DNA of 64,000 bases from Aplectana chamaeleonis (taxonomy: Eukaryota; Nematoda; Chromadorea; Rhabditida; Cosmocercidae), in contig JAPDOI010000287.1 of assembly GCA_029168955.1 (NCBI GenBank), forward strand, positions 310,001-374,000, in the 5' to 3' direction. Made by a program: the position numbers and the translations under genes. This document shows, piece by piece, positions 46,691-58,300 of the stretch. How positions within the stretch are numbered: position 1 is the first letter of the stretch; each line of letters begins with the position of its first letter. The notes beneath the pieces were generated by a model, which saw only the letters and a program-made list of their open reading frames with translations, was not told where the DNA came from and made no database searches.

Positions 46691-48282
46691 TGATTCACTG
46701 ATGAATTCTACAATCGATGTGAAACAAGCCGGCTTTTTTTGCAGGATTTCCTATAGTTTTGACGTTGTTTATTATGCAGCTTTTTATGTTAAAAAATAAC
46801 GATTTTTTTCTGTTTCTATGATGTTGCTAGTCCTCTGCCTACAGGGATTATTTGAGACACAGAATCTGAATTTGGCATCCGATTTGAGCCACAAGGCCTA
46901 AAAATTGAGACGTGCTGAAATTTCTCACTCTCGTGACGCGCCCTGTAGAATCACGCACAGTCGGCACGGATCGCATTGACTCTGCGTTGGCGCAACTAGA
47001 AGGCCAGGGCGACCCATGCCGACTGTACATTCTAGGTTAGCCCGAAAGTTCTGCGCAAAGATAGGTCAGCGAGTTTTACCTCGTACGCCATTCAGATGCA
47101 CAATTCTTTCTCTAATGGCGCTTTTCGCTACTTAAAAGGACTTGGGGGCTGTACCCTCTTTGAAAAATCGAAATTCTCATCACTCAACGCGTCACGTGTG
47201 GGCGAGATGATGCTCCCCCCGTGACCATACACTGCTTCGCTGTCTTCACCCTCGCATTGCACCCGTGCGCAAAACATTTACGGCGATTTCTTGTTTTTAT
47301 AGCCTGTATACAATGCTGAGGTGGTCGAAGAAAATTTTGCACCCACGCCAAAATTTCGCCAGCCGAGGGTTTCCACAACCCTTTGGGGAACAATCAGGGT
47401 GCGTTTCACACATGCAAAAATTGATGAAAATCCCAGGTATCCAATCCATAGACAGTAATCAGATGGCAACGCCTTTTCCCACCCCATTATCGGGTACAGT
47501 TTCAAAACTCGATCGCATGCGAATTTTACATCAAAAGTTTTCGCCGAAATTTTGAAATTCGCTTCCTTTTCTTCTCTATCCATGAGGGCTGTTTTCTGCG
47601 TTTTGATATGCGCCATTCTGCATTTTGGCGTCAACTTCGAGACGCGTCGACTTGAAGAGTTGTGCTTCCGAATGGTATTCCATATTCGGTGAAAATGTTA
47701 CAGACGGGCAACGAAAGTTTGCTGACGTATTTTTGTGCAGAAGTTTCTGGAAAACGTAATATATCTGCTGACGATTCTTCAACGGTCCTTTTTAAGACGT
47801 AATGAAAACGAAGCCTCGCTTGAAGGCAAGGTCCATCCAAATGTTCACACTCCCAAAACCAGGGTCAGGTAGAACAAGCTAGACTAGCTGAAATCGTATA
47901 CGTCTTTCTATCCCACGAATCCATACATTTGAGAAAATGAACTTAAAGGCAGCGTTCGTACAAAGACCAAACTTCATTGATTACTGCTTTTGCGCAAACA
48001 AAACCCTTCACTTTCAGGGAGGAAACTTTTGGAGAAAAAAAACTAGACAATCCGTTCAAACTCCTGCCTACGCTCATATTGTGTGCTTGGTGGAGTGAAA
48101 CTTTCATCGGAATTGCTCTAGCGCTTCAAATTTCTTGGCAAGTAGATTCATTCTTTTTTTAGATCAACGCTTGTAAGGTTCAGTAGCTTCCTATGCGCAT
48201 GTTTCGATGTTGGGATCTCTCGAGCTGAAGAGTACTCAGCACCTAATCCTTAGCTTCACTTTATAGTTGCACATTTTCGAGA
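46691..48282. other. No gene; possible mariner end and MITE end
   Basis: TAGGTTAGCCCGAAAGTTCT at 47035 resembles one end of a mariner, but no partner end was found. TTAAAGGCAGCGTTCG at 47943 resembles one end of the GTGTTCACG MITEs. Open frames at 47184-47840 run on both strands without motifs. Confidence 0.4.
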
Positions 48283-48375
48283 AAAATGTCGAACGAACGA
48301 AAATCGAAAAATTTTCGTTCGACGAAATTTCGAACGAACGAAAGCGAACGAAAAAAAATTCGAAGATTTCGTTCG
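48283..48375. repeat. GAACGAAC / TTTTCGTTC self-complementary tract
   Basis: Repeats of CGAACGAACGAAA and the inverse TTTTCGTTCG can fold on each other. It may be an element end, but no partner was identified. Confidence 0.6.
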
Positions 48376-49238
48376 TGTACTATACTTCACCTCGTTGTGC
48401 TAAGTGACCGCCTATGGCACTCAGCCTTTTCGGGCCATCTTCACGGGGCTATAGTGTCATGGTTATACAACACTGATGTCACAAATTTTACGAGTTGCCT
48501 TGGCGAGTTTCAGGCGTGACAGAGAACAAAAACCAAGTTCGGTTGCATGAGCGAACCTTCCCGTTCAGTGGCCACCTGGCCGAGTTTTACTTCCCTTTTC
48601 CGAAAAAAAAAAACTTCGCATGCCGGAGGGCAAAGAAAACTTGCAACAATCATAAGGCCAGGAAGACTAGCGGGATGGCGATAAAGAACGTTTCTTGCAA
48701 ACGAACTTGTACTTTCAGTTCATCATAAGAATGCACTCCGTGATTGACACCATTGTCCGCGACATACACACATACGCATACGGACACATTGTTATACACA
48801 AGCAAATACACACTTCTCATTAAACAGCACACTGATAACACAACCACTGACTGACTGGACCCATAGACACTCACACACAAAACAAATATAATGATAGCCA
48901 TCAATTCTCCCTATCACACGACACTTATTTCCTCTCGCGACAAAATAACAATGCAACTCGCTATGTTTCGCCGAACACACACCTATTAAATGGCCAAAGT
49001 ATTTCGCGGACAATGAAACTAGATTCACCGTCGGTTCTCTACCAGTTCGCAACGTCATCACCCAAAAACATTCATTTTCGCAACACTATAACCATACATC
49101 TGATCTTCTACTCTTCATTACTTTCTCATACTTTAAAATAATAATTCAGAAAGAATAAATGTCAGGGCACGAATGTCAATCACATCGCAACCTGTCCACG
49201 ACACTAGTTCTAGATAGAAACTTCTAATTAAAAGCTCC
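48376..49238. other. Region downstream of nuo-1
   Basis: No gene recognised. A minus-strand stretch at 48770-48900 is rich in TGTGTGT-type codons (frame VSVCVCVYV) and looks like simple sequence. Confidence 0.45.
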
Positions 49239-49346
49239 TCAGTGGTGAGCACGAGCCATCTCTGTATTTCCACCCTCTGCTTGCACTTGTTTATGGAATT
49301 CAGCCATGCGACGCTCCAGCTCCGGACGGAAATGACGAATTAGACC
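49239..49346 (-). CDS. nuo-1: nuo-1 terminal exon
   Basis: The exon has 35 codons plus TGA, starting [14 protein letters not shown] and ending [19 protein letters not shown]..... is the conserved C-terminal end of NDUFV1. The acceptor is tttcag, and the 5787-bp intron (49347-55133) before it carries a decayed Tc1/mariner copy and several MITEs. I saw no AATAAA in the 250 bp downstream on the minus strand; AATGAA at 49114-49119 is a possible variant signal. Confidence 0.95.
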   Translation of the reverse strand, partial: GLIRHFRPELERRMAEFHKQVQAEGGNTEMARAHH

Positions 49347-52300
49347 CTGAAACCAGCTCTTCGAAAACTGTGAACATCACTCTCCAGAACCTATCAAGCA
49401 CATCATCTGGTTCACCGGTAATGCTTCTTGCATGGATGCGAGTGCCGACGGCTATAAAGGACGCTGCAGCCGGTATAACCGCTGCTCACTCACTCACGCG
49501 ATACGGATTGAGGTGTCGCAAGCAGCAGGATTGAGCAGTATTTCAAATTACGCAGGTTCACTGACATTAAAAATTTTTGCAGGTCAAGGACTAGTCAATG
49601 AATCAGGAGAAAATGTGAAAACAATTATTGTGCTGAGGGCTGATTGTAGAACGGGAGAAAATAAGGCGTGCTATACTAATAATAGTGACACCACTGATGT
49701 TCTCTCGTCGCTTTGTTTTAACGACGATTACAATAAGTAATTTTCATTCATAAATCTTAAAAGAGCAGAATAATACCGTCGGGCGCCTCATACATCTTGA
49801 AGGCAGTGTTCACAATGAATATCCCATTCGAGTTCGTCCCAAGAATGGGACTCTTCGGTCGTGAGCTATCGAATAGTGAAGAAACAGCGAAGAAATGAGC
49901 TCAGAATGAGCTAATTTAGCGCTTTCTAACGTTCAGGGCGTGGACGAGCTTAGGGGCCCTGCTAGTTTCAAATCTGCGCAAATCGATCAGGCTGGACGTG
50001 GCGGAGTTTCTTGGCAATTTGCCATCGAAACGTTCGCGGCACCATAAGCTCGTCAGAAGGGGGCGGGGCGGGATAAGGGCGGGCGTACTGGGATAATGAA
50101 ATCTTCACTTCGCCTTCGTTTTTATCGATTTCTGGTCCGTTCTCGATGCTTTCTTCGACCCTATTCCCTCCACCACCACCACCAGTGTAGTGTTTCACAC
50201 TGAAAACTCAAAAACGAGATTTATCGTGAACACTGCCTTTAAAGGTTCATGATAAAAACGATCTTTGAGAAATCGAGATCTATTGCTACAATAGTGGCGA
50301 AAGAATGGCTAAAAATGAGCCATAGATAGCTCTATACGGGCCTCAAACTTGCATGCGCTATGCCCTACTCGCCCATTTTCTTGGTGGCCGTTGAGCGAGT
50401 GGGCGAGGTGGACATAGCACAGCCATGTTTGAGGGCCGTATAGGGCTATCTATGGCCCGTTTTTAGTCGTTCTTTTGCCTTTGTTGCTGCCATGGACCGC
50501 GGTACAATTGATTTCCGGTGTAAACTCAAAGCCCGTTTTCATCATGATTACTGCTTTTAAGATCCTGTGGTAGGCGATTTTCAAGAGAAGATTTGTCAAC
50601 TTTTTTATGTTTTGATGCATTGCTGTTCTCGGAGCTGAATTCCGGTCCGCATTTGGGTACAACGGCCGTTGGAATTCTTCTCAGATACAAGCCCGACGCA
50701 CCCATTCCTCCCCCTCCCAGAGCCCGATTAGAGTTTCGCCGCTGGAAGACGCGGCGACCCCCTATTCGAGCCCTTAGATTTGAATGTCCACCCAACCCTT
50801 GAGAAGTCGACACTGCCGACAAATTTGTGCGACATTCGAGAAAGATCACGAGAAGGATTTGGGTATTATTTTTGGATAACTTCGGGACAGAATGCGGATT
50901 TTGCTCAATAAATAATTACTTCTGCTTGTTCGGCACACGCCGCCCGCTCATAATGACTTTTAGATTTTTTTTGTTGAGCATTGAAGCACCCCTCTTCATT
51001 CGAACACTCCACCTAATTAAGCTCCCCTTCGGGAGGTTCGAAAATCGCACACCCGGGGGCCGAATTCATCAACAAGTGAGGTTAGGGTACCGTTAAAGGA
51101 GTCGGCACTTTTGATGATTACCCTATGCAAGCGGGAGATCGTTAACCAATCGTACCCACTCCTAGCCCAGCTAAGAGGCAAGGGCAAGTGATACACTGCT
51201 CGGCTATGAGACCGTTTGTCCTTGCCGGTAATCATCAAAGGTGCCAACGCCTTTACCCGTACCCCAACCACACCCGTTCATGAATCCGGCCCCCGGTGCT
51301 TAATTATAGGAAATACGGTATAGTTTTCTAAGCTCCCTTCCGTATCCGGTGTTTAATAGCAATGTTTGCGAGTTCTTGCGAAGGATTCCCCAACAGCTCT
51401 GACAGTGACCACAACTACAATTTCTGTGGATAACAGTAATATACAGCATTATATTAGAAAAAGAGACCTATCCAGAACAAATCAGTCCCACAAAATTAGG
51501 CACAAGCTAATAAATAAACTCTAAAAAGGACTATATAGTTCAGGTAATAAATTTAGACTGATGAATTGACGGGCAAGGTCAAGTCGGGTTGCGGAATTTC
51601 GCAACGGAGGTGGGGAGGGGGTCGAAAAAAAAACTCGTTTCTCTCGACATTTTTAATCTTTTTCGGCGAGTAACAGTTTCAGTACTCCAATTTTCGGCAA
51701 ATTTTCAGCGTCTGCAGTTTCAGTAATCAAAAATATGAACTGCCCAGAAATCGGGGGTCGTAAAAATTTTGGAAAAAAAAATTGATGGTGAGTGGGGTCG
51801 CTTCGATTTCAAAAAATTGCGCAACGCCCAGCTTGACCCTGTTGACGGGGCTGCGACGGTAGATCGCCGCGCGCGAATCGAAACCCCGTTTGCCAGTGAT
51901 ACAGCCGACACCGCACAGCCGGCCGCCCGGTCCATGCGGCAGACTAAATCGAATACGGAAACCATACATATGCATTTGTCAGCTACCTGGCAAGAGAAAC
52001 AAAAACCATGTGTTTACTAAGGCTTTAGCGTGAATTCCGCCGTTCAACTATAAGGTATTTGACATTCCTCTAGCTAAAAAGCATTTTGCTACCGCTTTGC
52101 GGTAAACATTTCTCAAGAGCATTGCCCGACAAAAATCTCTGCAGCGAATTTTCGAGAAACACCAAGGATGAAAAACCATGACTGATTAGCCTCTTCGCAA
52201 CACCATTTCCACTGCACTGCTTATAAGGCTTAAGATGGTTACTTCGTCGCAAATCGCTAGACTGTGCGACATTCTGTTGCATTCTTTCAATTCAGCACAT

Positions 52301-55300
52301 ATGTCCGTCATCAAAAAACTCGACAAATGATGGGATGAAGCCGTTAATGGAACCTCTAACTGTTCCGCAACATCCGCGACATGGTGATGGGAGTAAGGTG
52401 TGACGAATGTTAGAAAATAGAGCGCTTTCCAGACAAGAGGCGCAACAGCCGAAAACACGCCTTCAGTGACAAAACCGCAGTTATTACAGCAAGATGGAAG
52501 CAGACAATGTCAACTTCGATTTACCCAAGGTGAACCTCAAAATTCGAGAAAAGAACTTGAACACCGGTTCTTGTCGGATAGAAGGCCCAAGGCATACTCC
52601 AGCGGAACGATACAGAAATCTATAGACAAATGTCACTAGTACAGGGTGTTCCATAATTATTGGCGTGCAGATATTGATGTGTTTTTCGAACCCTACGCTG
52701 CATTTTAAGAATAATCAAAACGGATACATTTATTCATACTAGCGTTATCGCAGAACAAAGGCAGATCTAGAAATGTTTGCCATCTGTTCGAATATCGTCT
52801 CTAAGTAGTCTCAGGAAGACGTCGCAACAGTCACGGAGGTAGTCGTCATTGATTTCATAGAAGGCTTCCTTGAATACAGCTTTCTAGTGGGCCGATTTTG
52901 CATGTCAATAATCACAGATCTCAGACTCTATCAGAGACCATACCAGAACGTCCAGTGAAAGCAGGTTCGCCGAGCAGGGCCGCAACTTTCCGAGCGCATT
53001 TGGCTCAGGGTAGCACAATCGACACACCTCTTAAACTGGTTTCACTTTGTGTGCTTATCCACGGCCTAGTGTGAGGCAGCAGAGTTTGCTGCCGGATCGG
53101 AAGTTTAACAGCGGTTCGAAACAACCTCTAGACCCGTTTTCCTGCTAACCTTCTTGTTGATTTTCATGTCAGAATCCACGAAAAACGGCGGAGTTGCACT
53201 CTCGCTAATGATGCCTCCCAAACTATCACAGAAGTGGTATGAGCAGTCCAACCAAAGACATTTTCTCACAGTAAGACCTTGTTGATTCTTCTAGCTGCTA
53301 TCCAGTCGTTTTCGCATTTCTTCATCAACTTCAGACTGATAATTTGTTCCATCTAAAGGCGCCATGACGCAATGTGTGACTCCGATGCAACGGTGCAGGA
53401 GCTTCCTGATCTTTCGGTCTCACTTCAGCTTCTTGTCGGCGGACACCACACGGGTCTGCTCTAAATGGCTTGAGCAAAGATTCAGCTTCTTCCCGACAAG
53501 TTTCCAGATGGTTCCCAACCACAGATTCCTTTCTCTAGCCATCCACTTCATCGACAGTCGTGAATTGCGCTTGACTCGGTCACTCACCCTTTTACAACCT
53601 TAGACATGTTAGTACTGATCTTATTGCTTTTACAAGCTATGTCAGAGATTGGACTAAGCTGACGAAGACGACTGATATGACTCAGGGTAGGTCTGAGCTG
53701 ATTGGCGATGTGTCTCGTTGGGTGCGTCAAATTTTGCGTTGCGATGATGGCGCCGCACTTCTGATTAGCCTCGATCTCACTAACTTAGAAATCAGTATCT
53801 ACAGAACAGTGGTGAGAAATACAGAGCTGAGACTCGAAGGAATCCAAAAAATCAAAATAGCAAGAATTTGAACCTGCAAACCTTTCATGAGATAAAAACC
53901 TATTCGCGCGCTAATAATTTTGGAACACCCTGTAGACTTCTCAAACTTGGTTTAGTATATAGCGCTATAGGAGCACTCGCACGCGGAAAATTGCAGAAGG
54001 AAACCGAGGCACGGTGTGAGGATGGTACATATACCTTCTGCGACGCGCGACCAAGAAAGCGCATACCAGCAGACATATCAACTCTTGGTCGATATGGACG
54101 AAAAGCACTGCGTCGCGTCGCTTGACACGAAAAGAGTGAGCTTGGCGGGGTACCAACCAAATCCTATCAACTCAATTTTTCTCACAAAAAAGACTTTCTC
54201 ACAGAAAATCATGAGTAATATCTGTTAACTGTGTACTTTTATCCCCTTGCTGACTCTTAATTGAAGAAATCTTATCGGTTTTCTTTCGAAAATCAAACTT
54301 TCCATTCACAGTACACCCTTTAAAGCACACCTGATTCTATCATCTGCAGAACGCGAGATTACAGACGGCTCCCAAAGCACAATATTACCGCGTCACGCTT
54401 TCATCCAGCGTAGGTATAGCTAGGACCGAGCTCAAAAGCACTATTCGGGCTGTGAAAACCCGTGCTGAACCTTGTATCAAAAAGTCCTAACAGGATACGA
54501 AAAGACGGAGTTCGGACACTAGAAATTTTGTTAACAAATTGGATGCTGAGGATGAAAAAGACTCCCTGTTCAATCTTGAGTCCGTCTTTTTCAATCTGCG
54601 AGGTTCTTAACCAGCCAAACGCCTCCTGCTGCTCAGTAACCTTTGAATGCACAATACGCTCGCGAAAGCGGAGATCTAGCGAGACTGATTGACTCGCACG
54701 GCCTGCACTAGAACGCTCACGCCGTTGGAAGCGTCAAGAATGAGCCAAAATTACCATATTCGAGCAGCCAGTTTGGAGGCCTTTGTCTCGAAGCGTGGCC
54801 TTTGGCCAGAAAATGAGCGAGGTCCCAACGCTTTGATGGCTCAAGGGCTCAAAATACGGTCATTTTGACCTTTATTGGTCGCTTCCTACCGCGCAAGCGT
54901 TCCAGTACAGGTCGTACGAGTCTATTAGAGTTAATATCTTGACCGCTTTTAAAATCACGTAAGCTGCATTTGATGGCTGCGACGCGCCATGATTTACATG
55001 ATCGTCCCGAACTCGCGCGAAAACCACAAAAAGGCCATTTAAGAACGCTGCTGCCCAAAATAGTTTTAATATAGTAATCGTGGATAAGGTAATGATAACA
55101 GCGTCAGACTGCAGAAAAGTGAATAAACTTCACCTGTACTGGCCACGCAGCAGCATCTCCCAGAGCGCAAATTGTGTGTCCCTCAATCTGCTTTGAAAGT
55201 TCCCACATCATATCAATTTCACTCGGCTTAGCTTTTCCATCAACGAATCGCCACATCATCTTATTTAACCAATTGCATCCCTCTCGGCACGGAGTGCACT

Positions 55301-58300
55301 AAATTCGACCCAGCTTAATTTCGGGAAAATAATAATGGCTACCAAAGCCGCGTTATGCTCCAGGAAATTCTTACCTGTCCACAGCTTTCGTGCTTGTAGA
55401 AGAGCGATAGACGTGCGATGCATTTCACAATATCAGCCTAAAATATGACAAATACATCCTAATCGCCTCATCAGAAAATGAGATCATTACCCTAAAAAAG
55501 GGCTGATACCTGTTTATTCATCACAATGACAGCTGCGGTACCGAGACCTGACTGCACTTCCACCAAAGCGTCAAAATCCATCAAAACTGTATCACAGATG
55601 TTCCTATAAGGCCAGAATGAAAGGAAATGAAGGAAAAAAGTAAGATAAAGGCATATCGGAGTGCACAATGGTAGTGGTCTGTACTAGAGGCGTTGAATTC
55701 AGCATATGAACTCATAGTAGCCAATTATTCTATTTATGTTACTTGGGAGCAGGACGCACTATAGTTGCTATCCGAATAACTACTCTTTGGATATCCGTTA
55801 TTCGGTACGCTCGAAATCGGAAACATGTGTGGTTGTCCAAACCAAATTACTATTCGGACAAGAGTCCAGCGGAACGTTGTGCCCGGAACTGATGCACCCT
55901 CTAGAAAACGTCGTAATTCACATCATTCGAGGCGCGAGAGGCGCGCGCGACGCCTCGGCCTCCGTCTGCCCTCCGCTCTCTCACTGTCTTTAACCTCCGC
56001 TCCGCACCAACACGCGTAGGAACCATGTGAATTTCGCCGTTTTATAGCCTGTAGCTACGACGCCCACCCCCTCTTGTCGTCACAACTTCGAAAAATGTCG
56101 AAAACTTCCGGGAACCCCGCAGAGTTGAGCAGGCAGTTGCGACCGTTGAAAAAATACGACACCCCCTGCTTACCATAATTGTTACTGTTCAATTTTCAAG
56201 TGTCTAGGATCCACAAAAACATGAAGGGACTATACCAAGGATGTTAGAGAACAGTACACATTTTTCAAGCACCCGACAGGTGGTCGCACCACGGAGCACA
56301 TATGCCGAGTTTATACAAGTTCGCTGCGAGCAGAGAACACATAGAGAACACACGCTCGTAAAGAGCTGGAGAGTCCGTCAAGCCTCTCCAGAAATGAGTG
56401 CCCTATGTTTGTATCGATGGGCGCAGCAACGAACTACGAACCTGGCAATATTCTTATTTTCTAGAAGTTCAGCGGAACGATTTCTCTCCCAACAAAATAT
56501 TGATCGCTGCCGCAGTGGGACCCCTCGCCCTCCGCGCAGCAAAGCCATTGTCCTCAGACCAGGGTTGAAGGCATCGTAAGCGCAGAAAACTGTATATTAT
56601 TTTTTCATGTTTTCGTGTAGCTTGACCTCTATAGTGAACGAAAATGTTGAAGAGGCCCATGAAAAACATTCATTTGTAAAGAAAATTCAATAGGAACGCA
56701 TTGTAAATACGAATTTGAAATTCGCGCCAAAATCCTTTTTGAAGTTTTTCTGCTTTTGGAGGCCTCGTCACTGTCATTTTCGGGGTTTTTCTGCATGTGG
56801 AATTCGTGCCGTAACTATTTTTCATGTTGTCTTACGGTCGCACCAACATTCTAGGAAAAAGTGCTAGATTACTGGTGAGAATCGGTGGCGGATCTCTATC
56901 TTTGACGCCTCCCAATCTCATTGCCCAACGTTTTTGACGCGCCAAAGTTTACCAGTGTGGTCCACCGGGCTCAATCATGAAATTGAGCCTAAAAAATGAA
57001 AACTGATTTCCAGCGCGAACGATGCCTTTGAGCAGAGCTGCGACTTGGCACAAACTCTGATAGCAGGATTGCAGGGCGAGAAAAGCTGTGTCTGCAGAGG
57101 CCGTCATGAAATTCCACGTTACAGTAGTTATACGGTGGTTTGGGCAAAGTATCAGATTTTAGTCGAAATTTCTATTCAATGGTTATTCTGTGTACTGAAT
57201 ACAAATTTGACGTCTTTGTTGAGGGGGGATAGTTGCTCCGATGGAAATCAGCGCAACGGCCCGCTCAACCCTGGCTCAGACTCTATTGTAAACTACAGAT
57301 TTGACTCCAACGCGCCCTTAGCTCTGAACTAATTATACGAAAATTATCAATGTTTCACCATTTGAATGTTCGTCGTATGAGTTTACGGAAATGGCGATAT
57401 TCGATTTTATCCATTATCCGCAAAACTGATGCCACATTAGAAGAATGAACCAAAGGCCAAGGCATCGAAAATTGCACAATTCAAAGGACTGACCTCGTAT
57501 AGCAGGTACAGTACAAACCTATGGAGCCGCTGTCATAATCCTTTCGAGCAACTAGGTGAGCGCTCGGACCCTCGGATATAACTCCATTACAGAAAACAAA
57601 GATCTAACGTACTTTGGAAGAAGAGGGACAGACGATCCTCCAGGGATAATCGCCAGGAGATTATCCCATCCGCCAATAACTCCACCACAATGCCGCTCAA
57701 TAAGATCTTTAAGAGGAACGGACATCTCTTCTTCGACCGTGCACGGGTTATTCACATGACCAGAGATACAGAACAGCTGAACGTAAGAAATTTAGCACAA
57801 CCTCCCAATGTCAGAAACAAAAACGAAGAAGGCGTTCTTTGCGTATGTTTATGGCCTTTACATATCAATAGCCATCGCAGACTACGACCACAAATGCGCG
57901 AAACTTGAGCTTTTCGGCATTTCTCACATTTAGAACGCTTTCAGGTTTTCTGCGGAGAAAATACCACAAACCAATCAGTGAACAAGAAGATTTTCATAGC
58001 TTTCCGCTTGCCCAAGGTTCACCTGCTGCATTACACATAATTTCAGAGCAAAGAATTACATTGTCAACTGCTGACTTGAAGCGCTTCTTTCATTCCTGTG
58101 AAAGAAAAGCGGACGTTCGGAGAGTCCGCAGCCGAAAGTGTAATCTTCGCCACCTCACACATTCGTAGTTGTGTTCCGCCGAGCCGCGGTCGTTTGAGAA
58201 TCAGCTTTGTTGCCGAAAAACGTCCGGCATTCATTCCTTGACATCGTTACTTGACACTCTAATGAACGACTTCTTTCGCCCGAAATAGAAACAAACGCGG

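Larger units (their letters stand above)
49347..55133 (-). other. nuo-1 last intron, repeat-filled
   Basis: This is 5.8 kb without a recognised coding exon. It holds a TTAA-family MITE (49797-50242), an abutting palindromic MITE (50239-50560), a 250-bp long-TIR element (51047-51299), a decayed Tc1/mariner (52642-53932) and a MITE core (54690-54945). The open frames at 49432-49740 (plus) and 51769-52020 (plus) resemble nothing I know. Confidence 0.8.

Noticed and set aside
47030..47060. Mariner element starting TAGGTTAGCCCGAAAGTTCT
   Set aside because: Only one end is seen; no inverse partner and no transposase nearby, so no element is claimed.
49432..49740. 102-codon plus frame opposite the end of nuo-1
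   Set aside because: No domain or convincing splice context, and it lies in the intron of a gene on the other strand; probably chance.
51720..52020. Overlapping frames on both strands and GTTTCGATTCGCG, resembling a tRNA B box
   Set aside because: No A box at the right distance and no tRNA fold; no family match for either frame.
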